In this document: positions 17,154 to 26,800 of the stretch, piece by piece | Layout: each line of letters starts with the position of its first letter | Position numbering within the stretch: position 1 is the first letter of the stretch | Assembly (NCBI GenBank): GCA_902826835.1 | Contig: CADEGH010000019.1 | Span: 1 to 64,000, forward strand | Direction: 5' to 3' | DNA length: 64,000 bases | Source of the DNA: an uncultured bacterium | GTDB taxonomy: Bacteria > Planctomycetota > GCA-002687715 | The notes under the pieces: generated by a model | Seen by the model: the letters and a program-made list of their open reading frames with translations, nothing else | What the model was told of the DNA's origin: nothing | The model's database searches: none | Position numbers and translations under genes: made by a program

Positions 17154-17440
17154 TGCCCTGGATCGGCCGCCTCCTCGCCCTCGGTTTGCTTTCGCTCTGG
17201 GCCCTGCCCTCCGCGTACGGCTGACCGAATTGCAAGGCGGCGGTCGCCGCCAACGGGGGGGCCACCGACGGTGCCGCCTACGCGTATTCATGGGCGGTGA
17301 TCATGATGATCAGCGCCGTCACCACGATTGCGGTGGGCCTCTTTACGGTGATTCGCAAACTGGACCGCGCGAGTGGCGCCGACGATTCGAAAGAGGCGCC
17401 GAATTTGCAGTCGGATGCCTCCCATGACCAACCATCCTGA
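17153..17440 (+). CDS. Small membrane protein with in-frame TGA, probable selenoprotein (UxxC)
   Basis: The ATG at 17153 overlaps the ctaF stop (TGATG). The frame reads 23 codons (MPWIGRLLALGLLSLWALPS, then AYG), meets TGA at 17222-17224, and continues 71 more codons to a TGA at 17438-17440. Read through, the product is 95 residues: signal peptide or helix (1-23), then U24-P-N-C27-K, an Ala/Gly-rich stretch, one membrane helix (about 46-67, WAVIMMISAVTTIAVGLFTV) and a polar tail. Small oxidase-operon proteins with a CPxCK motif after the signal segment and one helix occur in related bacteria, so the TGA appears to replace the first Cys of a CxxC redox or metal site. Codons after the TGA keep the GC-rich third position (about 55 of 71), so the tail is under coding constraint. 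A SECIS-like hairpin follows. Position before SCO suggests a copper or thiol role in oxidase assembly. Selenocysteine insertion is inferred, not proven. Confidence 0.8.
17236..17251 (+). promoter_or_regulatory. Candidate bacterial SECIS hairpin
   Basis: A six-pair all-GC stem (GGCGGC 17236-17241, GCCGCC 17246-17251) closes a GGTC loop at 17242-17245. The loop begins 17 bases after the TGA, the same spacing as the GGU-containing loop in Escherichia coli fdhF, and within the 16-37 base range generally given for bacterial SECIS loops. The hairpin is inside the coding frame, as expected for bacteria. Confidence 0.7.
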
Positions 17441-18041
17441 TCGCCGGTGCGCGCTTCTGTTGCTGATCTGCCTCTTCTTCGCGGCCTGTACCAAGGACGA
17501 GCCCGACCTTCCCGCCAATCCGGTCGGGCAGGGTGAGGCGCCAAGGCCGCAGCTCTCGAGGCCCGTCCCCGACTTCACTTTTGAGAAACAAGACGGCGCC
17601 TCGTTCGGACTCTCCGATCTCAAGGGCAAGGTGTGGATCGCCGACTTCGTGTTCACCCAGTGCCAAGGCCCTTGCCCCGTCATGACCTCGGGGATGAAAG
17701 CGCTGCAGCAAAGCCTCGCCGATGTGCCGGATCTCGCGCTCGTGACCTTCACGGTCGACCCGCTCAACGACACCGTTCCGGTTCTGGCCGAGTACGCCAA
17801 GGCCTCCGGGGCGGACCCCGCGCGCTGGCACTTCCTGCGCGGCACCCTGAAGGACACGATCAAGGTGAGCGCGGAGGGTTTTCAGCTCGGGCACCCGGAG
17901 AACCCTCTCGAACACTCGAAGCGCTTCGCGCTCGTCGACCGGGTCGGCATCATCCGGGCGACCTACCTCTCGGACGACGACGAGCACATGCGGCAGTTGC
18001 CGCTCGATGTCCGCCGTCTCGCGAAGGACGGATCGCTCTGA
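17424..18041 (+). CDS. SCO1/SenC-family copper chaperone lipoprotein
   Basis: 205 aa from the ATG at 17424, which lies inside the end of the preceding small gene (17-base overlap). An N-terminal hydrophobic segment ends in a lipobox, FFAAC22, indicating an outer-face lipoprotein. The thioredoxin-like fold has the copper-binding C80-Q-G-P-C84-P motif and a downstream His in PLEHSKRFALVD. SCO proteins deliver copper to, or reduce, the CuA site of oxidase subunit II, which fits its place in this operon. Its stop overlaps the next ATG (CTGATG). Confidence 0.93.
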   Translation: MTNHPDRRCALLLLICLFFAACTKDEPDLPANPVGQGEAPRPQLSRPVPDFTFEKQDGASFGLSDLKGKVWIADFVFTQCQGPCPVMTSGMKALQQSLADVPDLALVTFTVDPLNDTVPVLAEYAKASGADPARWHFLRGTLKDTIKVSAEGFQLGHPENPLEHSKRFALVDRVGIIRATYLSDDDEHMRQLPLDVRRLAKDGSL

Positions 18042-18475
18042 TGCAGCTCCAAGACTTGCCCGGCGTGAATGCTTCGTTCAATGCCCTGGCCACGGTGTGC
18101 ATCGGGCTCGGCCTGCGCGCGATCCGCAAGAAAGACATCGAGAGTCACAAACGCTGGATGCTCTCGGCCGTCGCCTGCTCGACCCTCTTCCTCGTCGGCT
18201 ACCTCACCTACCACTTCCAAAAGGGCGGCGTGGTCACCAAGTTCCCAGAGGAATATCCGACCGCGCGGCTGATTTACCTGGCCATCCTGCTGACGCACAC
18301 CGTGCTCGCCGCCTTCGTGCCGTTCCTGGTCGGACGAACCCTCTATCTCGCGTTCAAGGACCGCCGCGAAGCTCACAAAAAGATCGCCCGCGTCACCGTC
18401 CCGATCTGGGGCTACGTTTCGTTCACCGGGGTGGTCATCTACGCCATGCTGTACCACTGGTTTCGCCCGCGATAA
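18041..18475 (+). CDS. DUF420 membrane protein (oxidase-assembly, CtaM/YozB-like)
   Basis: 144 aa; ATG overlaps the SCO stop. Four hydrophobic helices with the family's pattern: LPGVNASFNALATVCIGLGL, IESHKRWMLSA, LTHTVLAAFVPFLVGRTLYL and VPIWGYVSFTGVVIYAMLY. Conserved Asn and His residues (NASFNA, SHKRWM, LTHTVLA, YHF) match DUF420. The Staphylococcus aureus relative CtaM is needed for haem-copper oxidase maturation, so an assembly role is likely. It is the last gene of the oxidase operon. Confidence 0.87.
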   Translation: MQLQDLPGVNASFNALATVCIGLGLRAIRKKDIESHKRWMLSAVACSTLFLVGYLTYHFQKGGVVTKFPEEYPTARLIYLAILLTHTVLAAFVPFLVGRTLYLAFKDRREAHKKIARVTVPIWGYVSFTGVVIYAMLYHWFRPR

Positions 18476-18507
18476 CGACCTGACCGTCCGGTTGGTAACA
18501 CTGCGGC

Positions 18508-19980
18508 ATGACCGCATTCAGTTACCCAGCGACCGTGGAGGCCGGACTCAAGAAGGCCGACTCCGTATTCCTGATCGCCCCGCAAAAAGCCTACAGCTCG
18601 GGGTGGCACAAAAAGATCCTGCCGAAAGCCCTGGCCGATTCCGTCGACCTCGTCGTTTCGGAGATCAAGCCGGGAAGCGGCGGATCCAGCCACGAAATCA
18701 TCCGGGCGGACAGCCCCCGTCGCCTGTGCGTCGGAGTGCTGCCGGACAAGGGCTCGCGCCACAACAGTCCAACCCGCGCCGAGTCGATGTTCACGTGCGC
18801 CAAACGAGCCCCCTCCAAGGGCAGCGTGCTCGGAATCGTAGCCGTCGATGACCCCGATCATGGGCTCGGCGCCTTGGTCGGTTTGGCCCGCGCCTTCCCC
18901 GAATTCGACCGCCGCACCAGCAAGGACAAGAAGGAGAAGTCGCTCGGACTGCTCCTGAGCGATCACGAAGGCTCCTTGATCCCCGTCGATCGGCGGACCC
19001 GGGACACCATCGACGGGGTGCGTTGGGCCTCCCGATTAGTCGATACTCCCACCGCGGACATGACGACCGAGGACTTCGTTCGCGAAGCGCTTCGTCACGT
19101 GAAGGGCACAAAAGGCGTGCAATCGACGGTGATTGTCGGCGAGGCGCTCGCGAAGAAGGGCTTGGGTGGCATCTACGCGGTCGGCCAGGCCGCCATGGTC
19201 GCCCCTCGAATGCTCGTGCTCGAGTATTCCCCCACCAAGTCGAAGCGCACTGTAGCCCTCGTGGGGAAGGGAGTGGTCTATGACACAGGCGGGCTCAGCC
19301 TCAAGCCGACCACCAGCATGAGCACGATGAAGGGTGACATGGCGGGGGCGGCCGCGACCGTGGCTGCGTTCCGCTTGCTCGCCGAATCCCGGGTCCCCTT
19401 CCGCGTGGTGGCCGTCGCCGCCTTGGCGGAAAACGCCATCGGTCCGAACTCCTTCCGCAACGACGACATCCTCACTCTCCACTCCGGGCATACCGTCGAG
19501 ATCAACAACACGGATGCCGAGGGCCGCCTCTTGCTCGGCGACGCGGTGTCGTGGGTCGGGCGCGAGAAGAAGCCCGACCTGATCATGAATATCGCCACCC
19601 TCACCGGCGCTCAGTTGGTCGCAACCGGCTATCGCCACGGTGCCGTGGTGAGCAATCGCCAGGGGCTCGAAGACCTGGCTGTCCTCATGGGCCGGGCTAC
19701 TGGCGACCTCGTGTTCCCCCTGCCGTTTTGCCCCGAGTTCTTTCAGGGAGAATTCAAGAGCGCGGTCGCGGACATGAAGAACTCGGTCGGCAATCGCAGC
19801 AATGCCCAGTCGAGCTGCGCAGCCCAATTCGTCTACAACCAGATCGACGACTTGGACATCCCCTGGCTCCACTTCGATATCGCGGGCCCGAGCCTGCGCG
19901 ACGAACGGGCGACGGGATTCGGAGTCGCCCTCCTCGCGGCCTGCGCCTCCGAATTCACCACTGCGCAGCTCAAGTCCTGA
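18508..19980 (+). CDS. Leucyl aminopeptidase family M17 (NPEPL1-like)
   Basis: 490 aa. The catalytic C-terminal domain has the M17 signature NNTDAEGRLLLGDA, the metal/active-site segment VGKGVVYDTGGLSLKP and MKGDMAGAAATVAAF, and the downstream IATLTGAQLVATG. Metal ligands Lys, Asp, Asp and Glu are all in place. The N-terminal 160 residues are the less conserved macro-like domain; spacing and the KGVVYDTGGLSLKPTTSMS variant resemble the NPEPL1 subgroup. It is a cytosolic two-metal hexameric aminopeptidase that removes N-terminal residues from peptides. It starts 32 bases after the DUF420 gene; functional linkage to the oxidase operon is unlikely. Confidence 0.93.
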   Translation: MTAFSYPATVEAGLKKADSVFLIAPQKAYSSGWHKKILPKALADSVDLVVSEIKPGSGGSSHEIIRADSPRRLCVGVLPDKGSRHNSPTRAESMFTCAKRAPSKGSVLGIVAVDDPDHGLGALVGLARAFPEFDRRTSKDKKEKSLGLLLSDHEGSLIPVDRRTRDTIDGVRWASRLVDTPTADMTTEDFVREALRHVKGTKGVQSTVIVGEALAKKGLGGIYAVGQAAMVAPRMLVLEYSPTKSKRTVALVGKGVVYDTGGLSLKPTTSMSTMKGDMAGAAATVAAFRLLAESRVPFRVVAVAALAENAIGPNSFRNDDILTLHSGHTVEINNTDAEGRLLLGDAVSWVGREKKPDLIMNIATLTGAQLVATGYRHGAVVSNRQGLEDLAVLMGRATGDLVFPLPFCPEFFQGEFKSAVADMKNSVGNRSNAQSSCAAQFVYNQIDDLDIPWLHFDIAGPSLRDERATGFGVALLAACASEFTTAQLKS

Positions 19981-20092
19981 GTCTCCCGCTACCGCCCCTT
20001 ATTCTCGTGGTCAGAGCCGAGAGAGAGGGGGAACCACGACGGCTCCCTCCCCTCGCAATCGTAAGAGAGTGCAGGATCGGAATCCTTCGGGA

Positions 20093-21220
20093 TCAGGGGC
20101 AACCGACGGTGAGGCCCATTCCGTTGCTCGGCCAGTCGCCACCGGGGATGGGTCCATTGAGTGCCCAAATGCGTGCCTGGAAGATATAGGTTTCACCCAC
20201 TGCGGCCGGCACGATCGGCACGTCGTAGCTGCGGGAGTAACTGCCGTTGGCATCCAGGAAGTCGTCGATGATCGTGTACAGGTTGCTCGGATTGAAAATG
20301 TCGACAAAAATGTCGCATCCCGAAGCGGGATCACGATAGACGGTCACCGGCCCGATGCTCCCGAAAACCCAAACGTGCGCACCGGGGTGGGCGGGCGCCG
20401 ATACGCTGACCATTCCGGTCGTGCCCTGGGCGGGTGGTGCCATCACGAGGACCGGAGCCCCGGGCACGTTGCAGCCCGGCCCGAGGTCCGTCGCGGTGGC
20501 CGGCGCACCGGTGCAGAAGAGAGACACCGGCAGCATGATCGGGGTTGGCTCCGGCACGTAGTCTTCGCCGATGCCCGCGTCGCTGAACGAACCCATGAAA
20601 AACGAGGCTCGAATCGAGGTCTGTCCCGGGGTCAGGTAGTTGTTCAGGATGCTGCTGAACCCGTCGACGGAAATCTCGAGGTCCGGCGCGGCGGCGTTCG
20701 GCGTGGTGAAAACGGTGGTCGCGTTGGGGAACGGAGCGCCATAGGCGAAGGCCGCGGCGAAAATCGTGCCGCTGAACAAGGCGGTCTGGACTCCGGTCAC
20801 ATCGGTCGCCCCACTAATTCCGACGACGATGTCGAAATTGCCGTCGTTATTCAGGTCGAAAAACGCACCGGCGGATTCCGTACTGGAGAAACTCGGTTGG
20901 TCCACTCCCCCGAGCCCGGACAGTACTGAACCCGTGGAATTGGGATCGCCATCCCCGTCGGCATCACCCGCGATGCCGTAGGTGTCGAATCCGATGTACA
21001 GCCGATCGCCGACGGGGTCGTACGACACCGCGACGCGCTGCATATCCCAACCGGAGACGGTGCCGGTGGGGAATTGCAGGGGCATTCCGACATCGATCAT
21101 GCCGGGGTCCGAAATGAACGTGGAGGACGCAGGGAAGTCGTTGCCCACGTTTCCGGTGAAATTCACCGGCTGGGCACGAAGCACCATCATCAACGCGCAG
21201 AGCGCTAGCACAATTCTCAT
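20093..21220 (-). CDS. Secreted protein of unknown function, planctomycete style
   Basis: 375 aa from the ATG at 21218-21220 (MRIVLALCALMMVLRAQ signal peptide); the frame stays open upstream to a GTG at 21532 but that part is Arg-rich and unlike a signal. Calcium-loop-like stretches occur (GIAGDADGDGDPNS and FFDLNNDGNFDIVVG), as in dockerin or FG-GAP-like sequences. The C-terminal 90 residues (about 285-375) form a beta-sandwich-like module with GAHVWVFGSIGPVTVYRDP and ETYIFQARIWALNG. No catalytic motif seen. Likely an exported extracellular or cell-surface protein. Confidence 0.65.
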   Translation of the reverse strand: MRIVLALCALMMVLRAQPVNFTGNVGNDFPASSTFISDPGMIDVGMPLQFPTGTVSGWDMQRVAVSYDPVGDRLYIGFDTYGIAGDADGDGDPNSTGSVLSGLGGVDQPSFSSTESAGAFFDLNNDGNFDIVVGISGATDVTGVQTALFSGTIFAAAFAYGAPFPNATTVFTTPNAAAPDLEISVDGFSSILNNYLTPGQTSIRASFFMGSFSDAGIGEDYVPEPTPIMLPVSLFCTGAPATATDLGPGCNVPGAPVLVMAPPAQGTTGMVSVSAPAHPGAHVWVFGSIGPVTVYRDPASGCDIFVDIFNPSNLYTIIDDFLDANGSYSRSYDVPIVPAAVGETYIFQARIWALNGPIPGGDWPSNGMGLTVGCP

Positions 21221-21619
21221 GGGATCGGTCACTTTGCGGAACAGGGGTCGCGAATTCGCTGCGACACGCCCTCCTCGACCCAGGAGGTGTGCCGTTGGCC
21301 GACCATACGCTCGATGTGTGATGGGGGGGTTGCGCGCGAGTTCGACAAATCCACCGCGAAGACCGCGGCGTGGCAGGAACGATCGAAACCGGCAGTGCAC
21401 GATCGAGGCGCAAAGTGATAACGCACGACCCGGTAATTCGGCAAGACTCGAACTCGCGACGAATTGCCGGAATCTGGGCGAAGAGTCCCGAGCGGCGTTC
21501 GGATCCGGGCTGAACCAATGACCCCGGGACACAAAAAAATAAAGCCACCATCCGCGGCAGTGGTCGCGGATGGTGGCGTCAGCGGCTGCCCGGCCAGGCC
21601 GGGAGCGCAGTTGCGATGA
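21221..21619. other. Intergenic leader between two secreted-protein genes
   Basis: 399 bases between two minus-strand genes. It contains the strong terminator of the upstream gene (21532-21577); the remaining 300 bases are the leader of the 20093-21220 gene. A minus-strand frame is open through the leader but its translation is Arg-rich and lacks a ribosome site. No clear promoter or repeat was recognised. Confidence 0.5.
21532..21577 (-). terminator. Strong Rho-independent terminator of the DPAPG-repeat protein gene
   Basis: A perfect 13-base-pair stem (21544-21556 with 21565-21577, GCCACCATCCGCG and its complement), an eight-base loop and, in the minus-strand direction, a TTTATTTTTTT run made by the A-rich 21533-21543. 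Confidence 0.85.
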
Positions 21620-23650
21620 TCAGGGGGTTACGAGCAAGGGCGCGGCCTCGCTCACGAACAGGATATTGCTCGCGATGTCGAGAGCCGCGAATGCATGGTT
21701 GATGGTCAGGCCGGCCAACGCTCCCAGTCCGGCCGGAAGCGTGAGCGTGGGGGCACTCGATTGGCCGTTGGCGCTGAGAGTTCCCAGGGTGTTTCCGAGC
21801 GGGAAGACATTCGGGAACGTCAGGGTGTAGAGGAAGTAGTCGTCCGGATTCAGCGGCACCGTGAACAATCCGGCAGGGATACCGGGAGTAGTGCCGGTCA
21901 CGGAGCCGGCGACGAGGTAGGTCAATCCCGCGCTGGCAATCCCCGCATTCAAATGCAGGCGCTGAACCCCACCGGCCGATCCGGAGATTTGCTCGGGGTA
22001 ACCAACCAAGGAACCCAAACGGCAGCGGATAATCGCGGCCGTCGAGTCGAACATATTCGCGCGGATGGCCAAGTCGCCATCGTGGTTGAAGCCAAGCGAA
22101 GCCGCGCTGCCGTTGTTGAACTGCATCGCGCCGATGGTCGCGATGTTGCGGAAGGTGCCCGGGAAGACCTCGACCTGGTCGTTGCCGCGCCAGATGAGCT
22201 GCATTCCCATGACAGGATCGTATCCGTAGTAGCTTCGATCGTTCGTTCCGAACACCACGTCGCCACCGAGCAAATCGACGGAGATAACCACCTGGCCCTT
22301 GTCGTTCAGCAGGGTCTGCATGGAGGTGAACTGTCCGAACACCGCGCCCACCGTGCCCGGCGCCGGATCGCCTTCGCGCGCGGCCACCACGTAGTTACCG
22401 GGCTGGCCGACGAACAGCGCGGAATCGTTCGTGGAAACGACGCCCGGCCCGAGCAGCGTGCTGCCGAAGCAGACATCGTCGTTGTTGTTGAGGTTCATCG
22501 TCGTGGTGCTGACGCTGTCGATCGTGAGACCGGGCAAGCCCGGGGCTGGATCGCCGCGACGCATGTACATTGTCATTCCTGAGGTGTCGCCGAGGTAGAG
22601 AGCACGGTCGTTGGTGGTTCCGACCACATCTCCATTGAGGAGGTCGCAGTGAGTGAAGAACTTTCCAGCGGCGTTGAAGCAGTTGGCGCTGACCGAGATG
22701 AACCAGCTATTCGAGGTGACATTGAAGGTCGCGCCCGCAGTTCCTGGGGCCGGATCACCCTCGCGCAGAACCAGGATGTTTCCCACGCCTGGCGTCCATA
22801 TCCAAAGGGATCGATCGTTGGCGGCGGTCGCCGGCGTCGTCCCCAGAGTCGTCGAAAGCTGTTCGTCGTGGATCACCTGGCCGGAGGCGTTCATCTGGCT
22901 GACAAACCCGAGAGCGCTAATGACGGTTCCGCCCAAGACCACGTCGCCCTTACGCTGAACCAATTCCAGCGCGCCGGGAAGGCCAGTGAACCAGCCAGCG
23001 TTGTTCGCGGTGACGGTGTCGCCGCCGAGCGTCGAGCTTTGGAACAGGACCCGCCCGGTGGTGTTCATTCCGGTCGGTTGCGTCGAAAGATTGCCAAATG
23101 CCGAACCCAGGGTGGCGCCCAGCGTGCCTGGCGCCGGGTCTCCCTCGCGGACGAGCAGTGTCCATGATCCTGCCGTGCCGCCGAAGATTCCGGAGTCGTT
23201 CGTGGTCAGCACCCCGGGTCCGGTGAAATTGCTGCAGAAAAAGAGGTTGCCGTTGCTGCTCTGGCGCGGGTTGCCGCCAAGTCCCTGGATCGTGCCGGTG
23301 TTGAGCGTGTAGCCACCAGGCAGGCCGGGAGCCGGATCACCACCACGCACGAACAAAGCGAGGTCAGCGGCGGTGTAACCCAGGAAGAGGGCGCGGTCGG
23401 TCAAGGCCGTTGCCCCACCGCCGATGAAGCGACCGCGGAAGAGCACCCGACCGGTCTCATCCATGACGGGGAGATCGAAGGTCGAGGATCCGCCGAAGGA
23501 GGCGCCGGGCACCCCCGGGACGGGTCCACCCGTAGCCGCGACAACCTGGCCGTGCTGGACGACCAGGCTCTGGCCGAAAGCGCTCGCGACCAACGCGAGA
23601 CCGAACATTCCTACGAGCGCAAACCGACCGCGGGTCGACTGCATGGGCAT
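21620..23650 (-). CDS. Secreted tandem-repeat protein (GDPAPG repeats)
   Basis: 676 aa from the ATG at 23650; a second ATG at 23644 (MQSTRGRF) is equally possible, both following AAGGA. A signal peptide ends near SAFGQ. About eight tandem repeats of roughly 65 residues follow, each with a core like VREGDPAPGT.GATF and then a FGG..TFDLP or LNNDDVCFGS strand and a TNDRALYLG strand; the first and last copies are degenerate. The repeats resemble a beta-propeller or choice-of-anchor type array found in Planctomycetota exported proteins. The last 110 residues are a separate unit (GIPAGLFTVPLNPDDYFLYT). No catalytic motif. Probably a surface or extracellular protein. Confidence 0.7.
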   Translation of the reverse strand: MPMQSTRGRFALVGMFGLALVASAFGQSLVVQHGQVVAATGGPVPGVPGASFGGSSTFDLPVMDETGRVLFRGRFIGGGATALTDRALFLGYTAADLALFVRGGDPAPGLPGGYTLNTGTIQGLGGNPRQSSNGNLFFCSNFTGPGVLTTNDSGIFGGTAGSWTLLVREGDPAPGTLGATLGSAFGNLSTQPTGMNTTGRVLFQSSTLGGDTVTANNAGWFTGLPGALELVQRKGDVVLGGTVISALGFVSQMNASGQVIHDEQLSTTLGTTPATAANDRSLWIWTPGVGNILVLREGDPAPGTAGATFNVTSNSWFISVSANCFNAAGKFFTHCDLLNGDVVGTTNDRALYLGDTSGMTMYMRRGDPAPGLPGLTIDSVSTTTMNLNNNDDVCFGSTLLGPGVVSTNDSALFVGQPGNYVVAAREGDPAPGTVGAVFGQFTSMQTLLNDKGQVVISVDLLGGDVVFGTNDRSYYGYDPVMGMQLIWRGNDQVEVFPGTFRNIATIGAMQFNNGSAASLGFNHDGDLAIRANMFDSTAAIIRCRLGSLVGYPEQISGSAGGVQRLHLNAGIASAGLTYLVAGSVTGTTPGIPAGLFTVPLNPDDYFLYTLTFPNVFPLGNTLGTLSANGQSSAPTLTLPAGLGALAGLTINHAFAALDIASNILFVSEAAPLLVTP

Positions 23651-23816
23651 CAATCCTTTCCGAGATTGCGGATCCGAGGACGCGATGGGGCGGCCAAGCG
23701 AGGGGGGCCGCGCGCGTCATCCCAGGTTGGAGTGCCTCGGATTTTCTAGACGCGAATTTTCTGCCGCCCCCGCGCTTCTTCCACCTGGGCGCCGTCACGG
23801 GACTACCGCCAACCGG

Positions 23817-26800
23817 TTAGCGCGTCGTCAGGTCCAAAAACTGGCGCCGAACCGCCTGCCAGCGCAGGCGCTCGGCCTCCTCCAGCGCCTCGGAAACCGC
23901 CAACTGTCTCATCCACTCCCCGGGGCCGTTGCGCAGCCAAGCCAGGGTCGAGCCGGCTAGACTCTTCGCTTCTGCGGGATCGGAGGCCTGGAGGCGGGTC
24001 CAGGCCAAGAGCTCCCCTTCAAAGAGCTGGAGCGACTCAAGCCGCGAGGGGCCGTCGAAATCTCGGCCCTGGGCGAGACTCAGGTGGGATAGGGCGGCCG
24101 CGATGCGCGCTCCGTTGGGAGGACCGTCCCCTGCCGCAGCGGGATCTCGTCGTCCGATCTCGCGGTACGCTTCGATGGCACGCTCGAAGTCCCCTCCCAC
24201 GGTGGCGAGTTGAGCAACCCGGTTCAAGACTCCCAGGGACGCGGCCCGCGCCACCGACGCATCGTGGCGGAGCAACTGATCTGCCCCGAGGTGATCCTCG
24301 GCCGCCCGGACCCAAGCTGCCGAGTCGTAGGGCCAGCGCGAACCTTGTTGGATCCCTAAACCGTGCCCCTTCCGAACGTGCGCCACCGCTTCCTCGTAGC
24401 TTCCCAGTCGCAAGAGGGTAGTACCGAGGTTGCAGTGGGCCTCGGCGAACTGCGGATTCTCCACCGTGGCTTCGCGGTACGCGGCCACCGCCTCCTCGAG
24501 TCGGCCGAGGCGCATGAGCTGCAATCCCAGAAAGTACGCGTGGTGGGCCCGTAACGCGGAGGGGACAGATCCGAAGGACTCCAGAAGCTCGATCGCGGCG
24601 GCGGGATCCCCCGTCTCACCTCGCAGGCGCGCCAGTTCGATGAGGACCGAGGGCTTCTTTTGGCCGGCCCTCACCGCGGTTTCGAGGAGCTCCCGCGCGG
24701 TTCTCAGGTCTTTGGCCTCGGAGTAGCCGAAGGCCAGCGCCTCCGCGAACTCGGGATGGGTGGCCAGCGTCGTTCGTACTCGCTCGAGATCGTCACGCGC
24801 TCCGAGGGGATCCCCGATCGCCAGCCGAGCCCGCGCCCGATAGACCGTGGCGAATCCCGGCCGCGACTCTCCCGCAGTCATGGCGCCGAGATGGGCAAGC
24901 GCCTCTTTCGGCTGCCCCATGGCCAGCATGACTTCCGCCAAATCGAGTCGGAGGTGATCGCTTTTCGGGTCGGCGGCCAGAGCCATCGCGAACATGCGCG
25001 CCGCCTCTTCGATCTCGGCACGCGATCCAGCGCGGAGGAGGACGCCGAGATCGTGGTGGATCGAGGAGTGGCCGGCGTCCTTCGCCTGTGCGCTTCGCAG
25101 GACTTGGAGGGCCCGTGCTCGTTCGTTCTGGCGGACCAATGCCGCGGCGAGAAGCCGGGCGGCCCCCGCCTCCCCCGCCGCCGCGCAGACCGGCTCGATC
25201 AGGTCAAACAAGGCTCGCGCGGAGTTCTCGGCAACGGCGGCGCGGACTTTCGCCCTCAAGGTGTCGCGATCGACCGCCAGGGCCGCCGCACTCAGGATTC
25301 GCACCCGCTCATCGTCACGAAGCGCTACCGACACCGACAACCATCCGTCCAGGCCAGCCATCAGCTCTTCGCAGCGCGGGTGCTGCCCGAGCGCCCTCCC
25401 GAAGGCGAGCGAATCCGCAGCCACCCCTTCTCCCAGGATCCGCGCGAACACGGACTCGTAGTGCAGGACCTTGGCGCGCGCATCCACTTCTTCGCCGATG
25501 TGGCCCTCGAGATCCGCGAGTGCGGCCAAATCATCGGCCAAACTCTGCGCACGCCGGTGTTCCCGGTCGAGATCGACCGCCAAAAGTCGGAAGCGCTCGG
25601 AAGCCGTCTGACCCTCGGGAATCTGCTGGAGGCTTTGGGCCGCGGCTTTGGCGAGAGCTTGGGCCCGCGTCCAGGGTCCGGAGTCGGACGGATCCGACCG
25701 TGAAGCCAGGCCCCGTTCGGCCGCGATGCCGGAGAGGGCATCACTCTCGAGACGAGCCACCCGCTCGCGTCGTTCCGCTGCCTCGTTCGCCCGCCACACA
25801 AAGCCGGCAAAGGTGGCGGCCAACCCGAGCAGCACCGCGGCCGAAAGTGCCAAGGTCGCGCGCCTTGCCTTTTTTTCGGCCGCCGCCCGGGCCCGCGCTT
25901 CCGCCACCTCCAGCTCCCGCGCCTTCAGCCGCGCGGCCAGCCCCGTGCGGTATCGGCGCAACGAGGAGAGTACCTGCGAGGCATCGCCGAAGCGGGCGGC
26001 GGGGACGGGTTCGAGGCAGCGCCTCGTCAGCTCCTGCAGCTCGGAGTCGACTCCGCTGGCCTCCAGGTGGGCATGAGCGTCGTCGAGCCAGGCGTGGGAG
26101 GCCGCCAGAATCGTCTCGCCCCGCGTCTCCTCCACGTAAGGCGGTCGGCCCGTGATGACTTCGAAGAGGATCGCCCCGAGTCCGAAGACGTCCGGCCGCG
26201 GATCCAAGGGCGCCGCCTCGCCCCGCACCAACTCGGGAGCCATATAGGCTGGCGTTCCCACGATCGCCGGCTTCGTCGCCTTCGTCGCCGGCCGAGCCGG
26301 AGCGTCGTCCTCGCCGAGTCGCGCGAGCCCCCAGTCCATCACCATCACTTCGCCAAACGCGCCGAGCAAAATGTTGGCGGGCTTCAGATCCCGATGCACC
26401 GCGTTGGCCGCGTGGGCAAACGCCAAGGTTTCGCTCACCGACTCGAAGATGCGCAAGAACTCGGCGCGATCGTCGGTGACTCGCTCGCGAGCGTTCAAGC
26501 GATCCGCCAGGGTGTCACCCCGCAATCGCTGCATAGTGAACCACGGGCGTCCTTCCCGATCCACGCCCACGTCGTGCACCGGCACCACCCCGGGATGTTG
26601 GAGTCGGCTCGTGATGCGGGCTTCCTCAAGAAAGCTCCGCACCAACTCGGGATCCTTCGCAAAGCGCGACCTGAGGACCTTGACGGCGACTTCGCGCCCG
26701 AACTTGGGATCCTTGGCAGCCAGCACGACGCCCATGCCACCCTCGCCCAAAGCGTGCGTGAGGGTGTACTCCCCGAGCTTCGGAGGCAGCGCTTCCGCGG

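Noticed and set aside
17153..17224. Short 23-residue peptide ending at TGA, or a nonsense-mutated pseudogene
   Set aside because: The frame after the TGA keeps coding bias, a membrane helix and a stop that overlaps SCO, and a SECIS-like hairpin follows; recoding explains more than decay, though resequencing should exclude an error.
15756..17291. 511-codon minus-strand open frame opposite ctaE and ctaF
   Set aside because: Antisense shadow with no domain; subunits III and IV are clear on the plus strand.
19981..20092. Terminator between the M17 gene and the convergent secreted-protein gene
   Set aside because: Only short imperfect stems (four to five pairs) were found; not strong enough to list.
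20093..21532. Longer N-terminal form of the secreted protein starting at GTG 21532
   Set aside because: The added 104 residues are Arg-rich, lie over the upstream gene's terminator and would place the signal peptide internally.
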